From Mesorhizobium caraganae (GTDB lineage Bacteria; Pseudomonadota; Alphaproteobacteria; Rhizobiales; Rhizobiaceae), in the NCBI RefSeq assembly GCF_016836705.1, contig NZ_JAFCGY010000012.1, positions 1 to 64,000 of the forward strand: DNA of 64,000 nucleotides, in the 5' to 3' direction. The translations under genes and the position numbers were made by a program. How positions within the stretch are numbered: the stretch's first letter is position 1; each line of letters opens with the position of its first letter. Of the stretch, positions 35,001-43,749 are shown one piece after another. Below the pieces are notes generated by a model, which had not been told where the DNA came from, made no database searches, and saw nothing but the letters and a program-made list of their open reading frames with translations.

Positions 35001-37980
35001 GCAACGAGCCGTCGCTGCGTTCTGGCCGAACAGTCAGTTGGGAAAACGCAAAGTCCAGAAGCTGCTTCAAGGCTATGTCACAGAGGGGGTGGCCGATCCT
35101 CAGCAGGACTTGCCGCTGTTGCGCGTGATGCAGGACCGCCGCGCCGCTGTCGAAGCCAATATCCTATCCGGCAAGCCGATCGGATTTGCTGGACTTGATA
35201 CGGACACCCACCGTATCGGCCAGATACTCTCGATGGCCGAAAGGCTTCGACAGACGCTACGGCTGCCCGGCCTTGGCACTGAGGATCTCAGGGCACTTCT
35301 GCAAGCAACCGCACCGAGCCTGCGAAGCGGTGCAGCAGGTAGTACGATGAGGCAAGCGGCAGCCCGCTTCCTTGCGGCCACTGCGGCATTCGAGGCTGCA
35401 AGGGCCCAGTTTACGATCCCTGCTGGAAACGCGCCGCCGTGGGCAGGACATGACGACCCGCTGACCGAATTGATGAGCACGATGGGAGACTTGCTCGATG
35501 CCCGCCATCTCTTGCGAGACTGGACATCGTGGTGCGGCATTCGTCGCAGGGCCGTGAGCCAGAATCTGGGAGCGCTGGTCGACGACATAGAGGCGGGTCT
35601 GGTGCAGCCAAGCGAGGCTCAATCCGCGTTCCGCCTGGCCTATGTGCGCTGGTGGCTGCCGGCCACGCTCGATGCCGATCCGGTGCTCCGGAATTTCCGG
35701 CGCTTCCAGCACGAGCATGCCATCGAAGATTTCCGGGAAATCGACGATCTTGTCCGCGCTCAAGCAAGCCTTCGCGTCATCAGGGCCATCGCTCATGGTT
35801 TGCCGGCTGTGCAAAGCGTCCCTCGCAATTCCGAGTTGGGCCTGTTGCGTCATCAGATGGAATTGCAGCGGCCCAGCCGGTCAATCCGCGAGATGATTGG
35901 CGCGATGCCGACGAGCTTTGCCAAGCTCGCGCCCTGCATGCTGATGTCGCCTCTTTCAATCGCTCAATACCTACCTCCTGACCAAGCGCTGTTCGACGTG
36001 GTGATTTTCGACGAAGCTTCGCAGATCACCACCTGGGACGCGGTCGGTGCTATCGCGCGAGCCCGTCAGACCATTATCGTAGGCGATCCCAAGCAGTTGC
36101 CGCCCACCAATTTCTTTGGCCGCAACGAGGAGGACGAGGAAGTCGTCGAGCACGAAAAGGACCTGGAAAGCATTCTCGACGAAGCCAAGGCGGCCGGCAT
36201 CCCGGTGCGTAACCTGCGCTGGCATTATCGCAGCCGTAATGAGTCGCTGATCGCCTTTTCCAACCATCACTACTATCAGAATCGGCTCATCACCTTCCCC
36301 TCCCCAACGGTGGAAGATCGGGCAGTGCAGCTGCGAAAAGTCAGCAACGGCATCTATGACCGCGGCAAAAGCCGCACCAACCGAATCGAAGCCCAAGCGG
36401 TAACCGACGAGGCGGTCAGCAGAATGCGGCGTTGGCTGGCCCTACCGGAAAAGGAGCGACCCACGCTGGGGGTCATCACCTTCAACGCGCAACAGCAGTC
36501 GCTCATCCTCGACTTTTTCGACAAGGCGCGACAGACAGAGCCGGAGCTTGAATGGTTCTTTGCCGACGAGCGTATTGAACCCGCCATCGTCAAGAATCTG
36601 GAAAATGTCCAGGGCGACGAGCGTGACATAATCCTGTTTTCGATCACCTTTTCGCAAGATAATGCCGGCAAGCGCAGCATGGATTTCGGCGCGCTGAATC
36701 GGGACGGCGGCGAACGCCGGCTGAATGTCGCGGTGACGCGTGCGCGGCAGGACCTGATCGTATTTTCAGGTTTTGCCGCCGACCAGATCGACCCCAACCG
36801 AACCAAAGCGATCGGCGTACAGCATCTCAAAGGCTTCCTCGATTTTGCCGAACGCGGTGCTGTGGCATTGCCGGCGCAGGAACGCGGATCGGTCGGAGCC
36901 CTGGAATCGCCTTTCGAGGAGGCCGTCGCCGCCGAGCTTGAGAAGCGCGGATGGACCATCGTTCCTCAAGTCGGCATTTCTGGCTTTCGAGTGGATATAG
37001 GGATCCGGCATCCCGATCTCGCCGGCGCCTATCTTGCTGGGGTCGAATGCGACGGCGCGACCTATCACAGTTCTGCCACGGCGCGAGATCGAGACAAGGT
37101 CCGCGAGCAGGTCCTGCGAGGCCTCGGGTGGAACATTGTCCGGGTATGGTCAATCGATTGGTGGTTTGATCTCGAAGGTTGCACCGAGAGGCTTCATGCC
37201 AGCCTGGCCGCGCTGCTCGAGGAAAGCCGTCGCAAACAGGCTGAACAACAGGAAAGTGAAGCCGCGATCCATTGGGACATGGGACATAAGGTCGACCCCA
37301 TGGACCCATTGCCAGCCGAAGACCTAGCATCGGCCGGCGAACCGGAACATCCGTCGATAAAATCAGAGCCAGAACTTGTCGCCGCTCCCCTCGCGACGGG
37401 AGAGCGCCCATCGGCATCTGCAGCAATTTTGCCTGCGGCCGCGCATTCGACGCATGATTCCGTACCGACGGGCGGCCGTTATCGCCTGACTGATCTAACC
37501 GGATTTTCCACCAGCCCGGATCAGTTTTATGACTTCGTCTACCGAGGCACGCTGCGGTCCATGGTCGACGCGGTGATCGAACAGGAAGGGCCTCTGCGAG
37601 AAGACGTCCTTGCGCAGCGCATCGCACGGGCGCATGGCTGGCTCAGAACGGGCAACAAGATTCGGGAGCGGATCGACCTGCATCTGCGCGAGTTCGATAG
37701 AACTGAAGAATCTAGCGGCAGCTTCCTATGGAAGAGAGGGACGGTGGTCGAGCTGCTTGACTATCGCATGCCGTTCGATGCCGATGCCCGCCGGTCCATT
37801 GCCGACATTCCAATCGCCGAGCTGGCCGCTGTCGTCGTTGCGAACGAGGACATTCTGGAACAGTCCGACCCCGCTCTCGACCTTGCACGTCTGCTCGGCG
37901 TCGAGCGACTTGCGGCGATATCACGCTCCCGGCTGGATGAAGCCATCGATCGCGCCCGGCGCAACCTGGCATCGACATAG
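32008..37980 (+). CDS. DUF4011/DUF3320 superfamily-1 helicase with Vsr-like nuclease domain
   Basis: A 1990-residue protein. After a beta-rich N-terminus, DUF4011 begins near 390 (RIDRWQKKLLDLTLRNRLLN). SF1 helicase motifs follow: Walker A GPPGTGKSQT near 705, Walker B FDEASQIT near 1333, motif III VGDPKQLPP near 1358, and motif VI LNVAVTRARQDL near 1571. Next is an MTES_1575/Vsr-like nuclease domain (SPFEEAVAAELEKRGW near 1634, then RVDIGIRHP and GVECDGATYH with the Asp and Glu/Asp of a PD-(D/E)XK-like site). DUF3320 comes near the C-terminus (YDFVYRGTLRSMVDAVIEQE). This architecture is common in bacterial defence islands. It probably unwinds and cuts DNA. GGGGATGGGG precedes the ATG. Two nuclease-repair genes follow at once. 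Confidence 0.88.
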   Translation: METSSDTGDAAGISAAPVIPVIEVLADIAPSFTYASFQNAIPVIRSISLNNPTQQGFEKCTLELTSNPPFLRAKSWTIDRIVAGDRLPLSDRKIDLDAGYLAGLNEAERGEIMLRLTSGGAVLAEQRVAVRLLARDEWGGVIDMAQLLPAFVMPNDPAIAGLLRSAAERLAAHGHPSSLDGYQSGNPQRAFMLAAAIYSAIASLSLHYAEPPASFESRGQKIRRPSIITAEKLATCLDTSLLFASALEATGLHPVVLMFQGHAAVGVWMTQRTLANAIEPDAMEVRKALASRELIVFETTGVTHRPAMTLEAAQHAIEQRLDETQVATFVAAIDIRRSRSGGITPLASHEPMRRSVDAEVATEIALPLPAAPAVVALPVEIVEVKPTTAAGRIDRWQKKLLDLTLRNRLLNFPDSKKTIPFLCTDVGYLEDRLMAGASIRLISLPEQNPLGERDAALYREVHGRDLQRGFAAEALLRDELPSTLDGRQLESRLIDLYRQVRNDFAEGGANTLFLAVGFLRWKKKAEDERSYRAPLLLVPVKIERRSATSRFTLRFHEDEPRFNATLLQFLERDFELKLPQFSGELPEDESGVDVPRLLGLMRQAVRDVPGMEVVDETALSTFSFAKFLMWKDLVERTDALRENRVVRHLIDTPEIAFEGNGASFRDERDLDHHYAPSDIVSLLPADSSQTAASLAAAEGRDFVIIGPPGTGKSQTIANMIANCLSVGKTVLFVAEKTAALDVVYRRLREHGLGAHCLELHSSKADRRNFLNQLRNSWESSVRVDGAEWIAVNERLRVRRDELNAYVEALHRRHVNGLTPYLALGIALKNKRHHAPKLSWPSRDSHDEANRLALEHIAAETGLAFQSVEMRPVLRLIDVTEWTSGWQDNLLEAAKALRSASEVLATALDAFLVSIGLRAKGDASKAELEALRKLAGVLQDSAGYDLSIAFDRDFAQLREAVAALNDAIGSYRTSHSGLSAHYDQEAVARIPVDDIEQQWQRAVAAFWPNSQLGKRKVQKLLQGYVTEGVADPQQDLPLLRVMQDRRAAVEANILSGKPIGFAGLDTDTHRIGQILSMAERLRQTLRLPGLGTEDLRALLQATAPSLRSGAAGSTMRQAAARFLAATAAFEAARAQFTIPAGNAPPWAGHDDPLTELMSTMGDLLDARHLLRDWTSWCGIRRRAVSQNLGALVDDIEAGLVQPSEAQSAFRLAYVRWWLPATLDADPVLRNFRRFQHEHAIEDFREIDDLVRAQASLRVIRAIAHGLPAVQSVPRNSELGLLRHQMELQRPSRSIREMIGAMPTSFAKLAPCMLMSPLSIAQYLPPDQALFDVVIFDEASQITTWDAVGAIARARQTIIVGDPKQLPPTNFFGRNEEDEEVVEHEKDLESILDEAKAAGIPVRNLRWHYRSRNESLIAFSNHHYYQNRLITFPSPTVEDRAVQLRKVSNGIYDRGKSRTNRIEAQAVTDEAVSRMRRWLALPEKERPTLGVITFNAQQQSLILDFFDKARQTEPELEWFFADERIEPAIVKNLENVQGDERDIILFSITFSQDNAGKRSMDFGALNRDGGERRLNVAVTRARQDLIVFSGFAADQIDPNRTKAIGVQHLKGFLDFAERGAVALPAQERGSVGALESPFEEAVAAELEKRGWTIVPQVGISGFRVDIGIRHPDLAGAYLAGVECDGATYHSSATARDRDKVREQVLRGLGWNIVRVWSIDWWFDLEGCTERLHASLAALLEESRRKQAEQQESEAAIHWDMGHKVDPMDPLPAEDLASAGEPEHPSIKSEPELVAAPLATGERPSASAAILPAAAHSTHDSVPTGGRYRLTDLTGFSTSPDQFYDFVYRGTLRSMVDAVIEQEGPLREDVLAQRIARAHGWLRTGNKIRERIDLHLREFDRTEESSGSFLWKRGTVVELLDYRMPFDADARRSIADIPIAELAAVVVANEDILEQSDPALDLARLLGVERLAAISRSRLDEAIDRARRNLAST

Positions 37981-37993
37981 TCTCGGAGACTCC

Positions 37994-39118
37994 ATGTTTC
38001 GATTCATCCACAGCTCCGATCTTCATATCGGCAAGCGGTTCGGCAACATGCCGGAGGATCTGCGCGGGCGGCTCCGTGAAGCGCGCCATGGCGCGATCAG
38101 CCGGCTGGCAGAGCGGGCACGCGTCCATGGTGCATCCACGATACTTCTGGCCGGCGATACGTTCGATACCGAAACGCCCACTCCAGCGATGTTGCGGCAG
38201 GCCATGGCCGAGATGAGCCAGAGCGCGCCCCTGCGCTGGATATTGCTGCCCGGCAACCATGATTCCCTGTTGGCTGATCAATTGTGGAGTGCAGCGGGCA
38301 GCGTTGTGCCGGACAATGTCCTGCTGGCGATCCGGCCCGAAGTCTCGACCATTGCCGCAGGCGTGGCGCTGCTGCCTGCCCCGTGTACGACCCGCCGGCC
38401 CGGTCGCGACCTTACCGAGTGGATGGACAGCGCCGTGACGCCACAAGGCGCCATCCGGCTTGGCCTTGCTCATGGCGCCATTCAGTCCTTTTCCGAGGAT
38501 TCCGCAGCGTCCGACATCATTGCGCCAGATCGCGCGGCCAAGGCCGGTCTCGATTACCTGGCGCTGGGCGACTGGCACGGCCCCGTCGCCATCAATGAGC
38601 GCAGCCGCTATAGCGGTGCGCCAGAACCTGACCGTTTCAAACATGACATACCCGGCCAGGCCCTTGTCGTTTCCATTGCCGGGCCCGGCGCCATGCCGGA
38701 GATCGCGGCCGTCGAGACAGCCAGCTTTTCCTGGAAAACCGCTCCACTGCATTTGCTGTCTGGCGACGACAGCGCGGCGGCATTTGAAGCGTTGCTACCA
38801 CCGGCACACTTGCGGCGTCAGACCTTGCTGCGAATTGTCGCGTCTGGCCGGGTACGGGTAAGCGGACGAACCGCCCTCGAAGCGGCGGTCGCGGCAGTCG
38901 CGCCCGACTACGCCTATCTGGAGCTGCAAGGGGACGGGCTCGCGACCGACTGCGAAAGCGGCGATTTGGATCGGATCGATCGCTCCGGTGCCCTTCGCGA
39001 GGCAGCGCAGGCACTGTTGGATGGAAGCACCGACGAAAGGCGGTCGACTGTTGAACGCGACATATCGCGAGAAGCACTGGTTCGGCTGTTTAGCTATTGC
39101 GAGGCGATAGGATCATGA
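37994..39118 (+). CDS. Mre11/SbcD/YhaO-like DNA exonuclease
   Basis: A 374-residue calcineurin-like metallophosphoesterase. The five metal motifs are present: SSDLHIGKRF (about 7-16), LAGDTFDTE, LPGNHDSL, GLAHGAIQ and ALGDWHGP. These define an Mre11/SbcD-type nuclease that acts on DNA ends with a Rad50-like ATPase. It starts 13 bases after the helicase stop and overlaps the ATPase gene by ATGA. The pair resembles YhaO-YhaN in size and order rather than the housekeeping SbcCD. The start at 37994 is the first codon giving the conserved MFRFIHSSDLH. Confidence 0.88.
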   Translation: MFRFIHSSDLHIGKRFGNMPEDLRGRLREARHGAISRLAERARVHGASTILLAGDTFDTETPTPAMLRQAMAEMSQSAPLRWILLPGNHDSLLADQLWSAAGSVVPDNVLLAIRPEVSTIAAGVALLPAPCTTRRPGRDLTEWMDSAVTPQGAIRLGLAHGAIQSFSEDSAASDIIAPDRAAKAGLDYLALGDWHGPVAINERSRYSGAPEPDRFKHDIPGQALVVSIAGPGAMPEIAAVETASFSWKTAPLHLLSGDDSAAAFEALLPPAHLRRQTLLRIVASGRVRVSGRTALEAAVAAVAPDYAYLELQGDGLATDCESGDLDRIDRSGALREAAQALLDGSTDERRSTVERDISREALVRLFSYCEAIGS

Positions 39119-41748
39119 AACTTACAGCCCTTCGGCTCCACAACGTCAAACGGTTCGCCGGGCAAGGTGTCGCCATCGAGAACATAGGCGACGGCGTCAA
39201 CGTGCTTTGCGCAGTCAATGAATTCGGCAAATCAACCTTCTTCGAAGCACTCCATGCACTCTTTTTCCAGCCTCATACGGGGACGCCCGAAGGCGTGAGA
39301 CTGCTACGGCCTTATAGTGGGGGCAACCCGGTGGTGGAGGCCGACATCACTACTTCAGAAGGACGCTATCGGCTTACCAAGCAGTTTTATGGAGGCAAGC
39401 TGGCAAGCGTTATCGACCTCGATCGGGGGCGACTGTTGGCTCAAGCGGACGAGGCCGAAGCGTTTATCGGCAAACTAATCCATGGCGGAACCGCAGGACC
39501 GGCAGGATTGCTCTGGGTTCGCCAAGGGGTCACCGGCATCGAAAAGCGCAGCAAAAGCGAGGAGGATGGCGAAAAACGCGTGCGCGAAAGCCTACTATCC
39601 TCGGTTCAGGGGGAAGTTGAAGCCCTGACCGGCGGGCGACGCATGGCCGAAATCGCCGCCGCATGTGAAGAAGAACTCTATAGCCTGGTTACGTCAACGC
39701 TGCGTCCCAAGAGCGGCGGTCTCTATGCGGCGGCGCTCGATGAGCGCGACAAACTGCTGAAAGAAGAAGTGCGCCTCAGCGCCGAAGTTGCCGGTCTGCG
39801 CGATGCGCTCGACAAGCGGCGCATGGCGTTAGCGCGTCTTTCTGAGCTTGAAAACCCCGAAGAAGGCGCTACCCGGCGGGAGGGCATCTCGGCCGCCGAA
39901 GCCGCAGTCGAGGCCGCCAAATCGCACAGCGAAGCCCTGAAAGCTGCTGAAGCGGAAGCTGCCCTGGCGGCAATTCACCACGACGCTGCGAAGCAGGCCC
40001 TCGATAGTTTTCGGACCGCGCTCAAACGAGCCGCCGATTTGCGCGAGCAGTCGACGATTGCGCAGCTTCGCCGCAGTGAGGTTCTCGATCGGCGCGCTTC
40101 AGCCATAGCCGAAAACGAACAAGCGATGGCCGAAGTTCAAGTGGCCGAACAGGAAGAGCGCGAAGCTCGCGAACTGCTCGCGCGGCTGGATGCGACCCTC
40201 TTGGCGCGCGACGCAGCCGAACAACTGGCCAGCCTACACAACCGGTTGAAACAAGCCGAAGTCGCCAGAACCCAGATCGAAGACGGAGAGGCAGCGCTAG
40301 CTATGCTGGCGGTGCCGGAACAGGCTGTCGAGCAACTCCAAGCGCTCGAAATCGACCTTGCCGGCCTTCGTGCAGCGCAACTGGGAACCCTGCCGACGCT
40401 ACGCATGGAATACCGGGACGGCGCCGCCGATTTGGTGACCATCAATGCCAAGCCTTTGGCCCATGCAGAAGATCAAAGCTTTGCTGGCACCGTGCGCATA
40501 GATATTGCCGGCATCGGAGCCTTGACCCTGCGCTCAAATCGGCCGCAGCAAGCCAACCGGACCATCGAAGAAGCCGAAGCGAAGCGCCACAGCCTGCTTG
40601 CGGCCCTTGGTGTCGACAGCCTCATGACGGCACGCCAGCGCCTGGTTGAAGCGCGCGACAAGGCCGCCGAACTGGGCTTGGCGCGTCAGCGGCTCGGCGA
40701 TCTCGCGCCCAAGGGAATACAGCAATTGCACGAGGAGCTTGCCCGACTGAGTGCCCTCGCGGCCGGGGACCTCGAACTTAAGGTCGATTCGCAACAGATC
40801 CGGCAAGATCATGCAGCAGCTCAGCAGCGTGTGACGACAACACGCAACAATGTGCGCGAGGCCCTGCCCTTGCGCAGCCATGCCGACGAGGCTGTCATGG
40901 CCGCGGAGACTGCTTACGTGACCATCCAGGCGGAACTGACCAGCCTCGAGGTCATATTGGGACCTGATGCAGCACGTGAGGAAAAGGAGCGCTTGCTGCT
41001 CACCGAGGCCACCGCACGACGAACTCTGCGCGAAGCGGCTGAAATGCGCGCTGCGCCCCTGCGCGACGGCGCTCACGATCTCACCAGCGCCGAGGCCGTT
41101 CTGCGCCGTGCCCGCTCGGTTCAGGATGCCGCCACGCAGGAGGCAGGTCAGTTGCGTGTAACTCTTGCCGATCTCAATGGCCATATTCGCACTCGGTCCG
41201 ACGACGCGGTGGAAGAAGCTTGGCGCGAGGCCAGAGAAAAATTGGAAGTCGCTGAAGAGCGAGTGGGACGCTTCGAAATCGAAAAGGCCGTTCTCGACCG
41301 GCTGCGCACAACGCTGGGCGCTGCGCGCTCGGCGGCACGCGATCTATATCTCAAGCCGGTCATGTCCGAGCTGCGGCCGCTGCTCAGACTGTTATTCGAC
41401 GACATCTCCATAGTGTTCGATGAGAATACACTGTTGCCGCAGACCGTTCGTCGCAATGGTCAGGACGAGGATGTCGAGAGGTTGAGTGGCGGCATGCGAG
41501 AACAGCTTTCGGTTCTGACCCGGCTGGCCTTCGCCCGTCTGCTCGCCCGCGACGGGCGACCCACACCGGTCATCCTAGATGACGCGTTGGTCTATTCCGA
41601 TGACGATCGCATTGAGCGCATGTTCGACGCTTTGCATCGTCAATCACGCGATCAGCAGATTCTCGTTTTCTCCTGCCGCCAACGCGCGTTCGCAAAACTC
41701 GGCGGAAACATTTTGCAGATGAGCGACTGGCAACCGAGTCGGTCATAA
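39115..41748 (+). CDS. Rad50/SbcC/YhaN-like SMC-type ATPase
   Basis: An 877-residue ATPase with split ATP-binding halves. The N-terminal Walker A is a variant, NEFGKSTFFEAL (about 38-49), typical of YhaN-like proteins. A long coiled coil (about 190-770) follows, and the C-terminal half has the signature LSGGMREQLSVLTRLAFARL and Walker B TPVILDDALVYSDDDR. No zinc-hook CxxC is evident in the coiled coil. It is translationally coupled to the Mre11-like gene by ATGA (39115-39118). With the upstream helicase it forms a three-gene DNA-processing operon. Confidence 0.87.
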   Translation: MKLTALRLHNVKRFAGQGVAIENIGDGVNVLCAVNEFGKSTFFEALHALFFQPHTGTPEGVRLLRPYSGGNPVVEADITTSEGRYRLTKQFYGGKLASVIDLDRGRLLAQADEAEAFIGKLIHGGTAGPAGLLWVRQGVTGIEKRSKSEEDGEKRVRESLLSSVQGEVEALTGGRRMAEIAAACEEELYSLVTSTLRPKSGGLYAAALDERDKLLKEEVRLSAEVAGLRDALDKRRMALARLSELENPEEGATRREGISAAEAAVEAAKSHSEALKAAEAEAALAAIHHDAAKQALDSFRTALKRAADLREQSTIAQLRRSEVLDRRASAIAENEQAMAEVQVAEQEEREARELLARLDATLLARDAAEQLASLHNRLKQAEVARTQIEDGEAALAMLAVPEQAVEQLQALEIDLAGLRAAQLGTLPTLRMEYRDGAADLVTINAKPLAHAEDQSFAGTVRIDIAGIGALTLRSNRPQQANRTIEEAEAKRHSLLAALGVDSLMTARQRLVEARDKAAELGLARQRLGDLAPKGIQQLHEELARLSALAAGDLELKVDSQQIRQDHAAAQQRVTTTRNNVREALPLRSHADEAVMAAETAYVTIQAELTSLEVILGPDAAREEKERLLLTEATARRTLREAAEMRAAPLRDGAHDLTSAEAVLRRARSVQDAATQEAGQLRVTLADLNGHIRTRSDDAVEEAWREAREKLEVAEERVGRFEIEKAVLDRLRTTLGAARSAARDLYLKPVMSELRPLLRLLFDDISIVFDENTLLPQTVRRNGQDEDVERLSGGMREQLSVLTRLAFARLLARDGRPTPVILDDALVYSDDDRIERMFDALHRQSRDQQILVFSCRQRAFAKLGGNILQMSDWQPSRS

Positions 41749-41766
41749 GCGGAGATGAGATGGCTC

Positions 41767-41796
41767 TGTCCGAAATTTGTATATATGTTTCGGACA
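41767..41796. promoter_or_regulatory. Inverted repeat 1 of the AbiE promoter
   Basis: TGTCCGAAA (41767-41775) and TTTCGGACA (41788-41796) are perfect inverted 9-mers with a 12-base AT-rich spacer (TTTGTATATATG) that may include the -10 region. AbiEi antitoxins autorepress by binding two inverted repeats in their promoter, which matches this pair of sites. Confidence 0.8.
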
Positions 41797-41811
41797 GGCT
41801 GCTTGTTGATC

Positions 41812-41839
41812 GTCCGAAAAACCTCTACAATTTTCGGAC
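41812..41839. promoter_or_regulatory. Inverted repeat 2 of the AbiE promoter
   Basis: GTCCGAAAA (41812-41820) and TTTTCGGAC (41831-41839) are perfect inverted 9-mers around a 10-base spacer, with the same core as repeat 1. It ends directly at the ATG of the antitoxin gene, so a bound protein could block both transcription and translation start. Confidence 0.8.
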
Positions 41840-42673
41840 ATGAGCAGCGACTCGCCCGATCTGAAGACAGCCATGCTTGACCGCATCCGTGCAGACGCGC
41901 CGCGCAAGGTGTGGACGCCCAGTGATTTCATGGATCTCGCCTCGCGGGACGCCGTCGATAAGGCGTTGCAGCGGTTGACGAAGGCGCAAACCCTCAGGCG
42001 AATCGATCGAGGACTCTACGATCAGCCTGGCTTCAACAAGCTCACCCAAAAAACTAACCCGCCCGATCCGCGCTCGGTCATCGACGCCGTTGGTCGACGC
42101 GACCAAACCCGGATGCTTGTTGATGGCATGACCGCAGCAAACGATCTGGGCCTGACCGACGCGGTCCCGGCAAAAATCGTGGTGCACACAGACGCCCGCC
42201 GTCGCGCGATTAAGCTCGGTAACGTCACGATCACCTTCCGTCCGACCGCGGCCAGCAAGTTGTTCTGGGCCGGGCGACCGGCGATGCGCGTCGTCCAGGC
42301 GCTTCACTGGCTCCGCGATCTCCTGGTCCGTGAAGGAGAGAGTGATCACGTCAAGCGCAAGCTCGCCAAGCTCTTCGAAGATCCAGTTGCGGGCCCGCAG
42401 CTGAAAGCTGACATCATTGCGGGTCTGACGGCGCTGCCAACCTGGATGTGGGTGTTTCTCAAGCCGCTTGTCGAAAACGACGCTGGCGTTGGTCGTTGGC
42501 ATGTCGGTGATGATGATCATGCTGGTGCCGATGCTGATCATGATCGTCAGCGACAACGAACGAAGGACGGCGACGATGATCACGCAGCCATCGGCCGACG
42601 GAAGCCGAAACCGCACTCTGCCGACAAGACACGAACCGCCAAGCTCGGCGCAACCCGGACCGCGAAGACATGA
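41840..42673 (+). CDS. abiEi: AbiEi-type antitoxin (DUF6088 family) with unusual His/Asp tail
   Basis: A 277-residue protein. The N-terminal winged helix (APRKVWTPSDFMDLASRDAV, about 21-40; LRRIDRGLYDQPGF, about 52-65) and the following LGLTDAVPAKIVVHTD and ITFRPTAASK segments match the DUF6088 antitoxins paired with AbiEii. Family members usually end near residue 210; here about 65 extra residues follow, rich in Asp, His and Arg (GDDDHAGADADHDRQRQR). The tail overlaps a hydrophobic reading frame and may be a frame artefact or a fast-evolving extension. It is coupled to the toxin by ATGA and preceded by two operators. Confidence 0.85.
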   Translation: MSSDSPDLKTAMLDRIRADAPRKVWTPSDFMDLASRDAVDKALQRLTKAQTLRRIDRGLYDQPGFNKLTQKTNPPDPRSVIDAVGRRDQTRMLVDGMTAANDLGLTDAVPAKIVVHTDARRRAIKLGNVTITFRPTAASKLFWAGRPAMRVVQALHWLRDLLVREGESDHVKRKLAKLFEDPVAGPQLKADIIAGLTALPTWMWVFLKPLVENDAGVGRWHVGDDDHAGADADHDRQRQRTKDGDDDHAAIGRRKPKPHSADKTRTAKLGATRTAKT

Positions 42674-43749
42674 ATGCGGCTTTCGACGAGGTCCTCGCGG
42701 CAGGGTCGGACACGATGTTAAGCGCCTTCGATACGACGGCGCTGCGCCTCGGCACGGCATCCCAGAATATCGAAAAGGACTTCTGGGTCTGCTGGACGCT
42801 GGATGCCTTGTTCAATGGACTGAAAGAGGGGGGACCCCGCCTCCTTTTCAAGGGCGGAACCTCCTTGTCCAAAGGCTTCGGTCTGATCAACCGGTTCTCC
42901 GAGGATATCGACGTCACGGTGTTTCGGGACGACATTGGCGAACCGGCGACCATCGAGGAGCTTGACGCTCTGAGCGGTAAGAAACGCAAGGCGCGCCTCG
43001 ATGCGATCAAGGACGCCTGCCAAGCCTACATCAACGGCCCGCTGCGCGCTGAGTTGACTCTGATCCTACAAGAAAGGCTCAAGGCCGCCGGCCTCGATAC
43101 CGGGGCGGGACGGGTGGACGCCGACGATGCCGATCCCGATGGGCAGACGCTGCTGATCTGGTATCCGGCGGCGACGCCGCGATCGGATTATGTGCGAGCG
43201 GCGATCAAGATCGAGTCTGGCGCGAAATCCGCGCTCGATCCGAACAGCGAAGTTCCCATCAAACCCTATGTCGACGATGATCTGCCGGCGCTCGACCTGA
43301 CCGTGCCGGCCGTGCGAACGGTCGACCCTGAACGCACCTTCTGGGATAAGATCGTCATCCTCCACGGATTGCGGCGCTGGTTCGACAAGCGCGGCGAGCT
43401 GCGTGGGGGCGGCCAACGCGTGTCCCGTCACTATTATGACCTGCATCGGCTCACCGCGACGTCGGCCGGCGCTGCCGCCATCGCGGATACGGCGCTCGGC
43501 GCGGACTGCGTTGCGCACGCCCGAATGTTCTTCAATCGACCGGATTTCGATCTCGCGAGCGCTGCGCCCGGCTCGTTCGCGCTCGCCCCGCATGATGCGA
43601 TGATCGAGCAGTTGCGCGTCGACTACAGGGCTATGCAAGGCATGATCTTCGGCGACCCACCGAATTTCAAGGCTGTGCTCGACAGCATCAGTTTGCTCGA
43701 GAAGAATCTGAACGAGAACGGCGCGAGCGAAAGCGGGGCGGCGCGATGA
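42670..43749 (+). CDS. abiEii: AbiEii-type nucleotidyltransferase toxin
   Basis: A 359-residue DUF1814/AbiEii nucleotidyltransferase. Motif I is LLFKGGTSLSKGFGLI (about 58-73) and motif II is FSEDIDVTVF (about 76-85); a conserved basic segment PERTFWDKIVILHGL lies near 222-236. Such toxins transfer nucleotides to target RNAs and arrest growth, acting in type IV toxin-antitoxin and phage abortive infection. It overlaps both neighbours by ATGA (42670-42673 and 43746-43749), so the toxin is coupled to the sigma-factor-like gene downstream, which is unusual for abiE. Confidence 0.92.
   Translation: MNAAFDEVLAAGSDTMLSAFDTTALRLGTASQNIEKDFWVCWTLDALFNGLKEGGPRLLFKGGTSLSKGFGLINRFSEDIDVTVFRDDIGEPATIEELDALSGKKRKARLDAIKDACQAYINGPLRAELTLILQERLKAAGLDTGAGRVDADDADPDGQTLLIWYPAATPRSDYVRAAIKIESGAKSALDPNSEVPIKPYVDDDLPALDLTVPAVRTVDPERTFWDKIVILHGLRRWFDKRGELRGGGQRVSRHYYDLHRLTATSAGAAAIADTALGADCVAHARMFFNRPDFDLASAAPGSFALAPHDAMIEQLRVDYRAMQGMIFGDPPNFKAVLDSISLLEKNLNENGASESGAAR

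Noticed and set aside
37994..41748. Housekeeping SbcCD
   Set aside because: Gene sizes, the NEFGKST P-loop and lack of an evident zinc hook fit YhaO/YhaN-type accessory pairs, and the genes are coupled to the island helicase.
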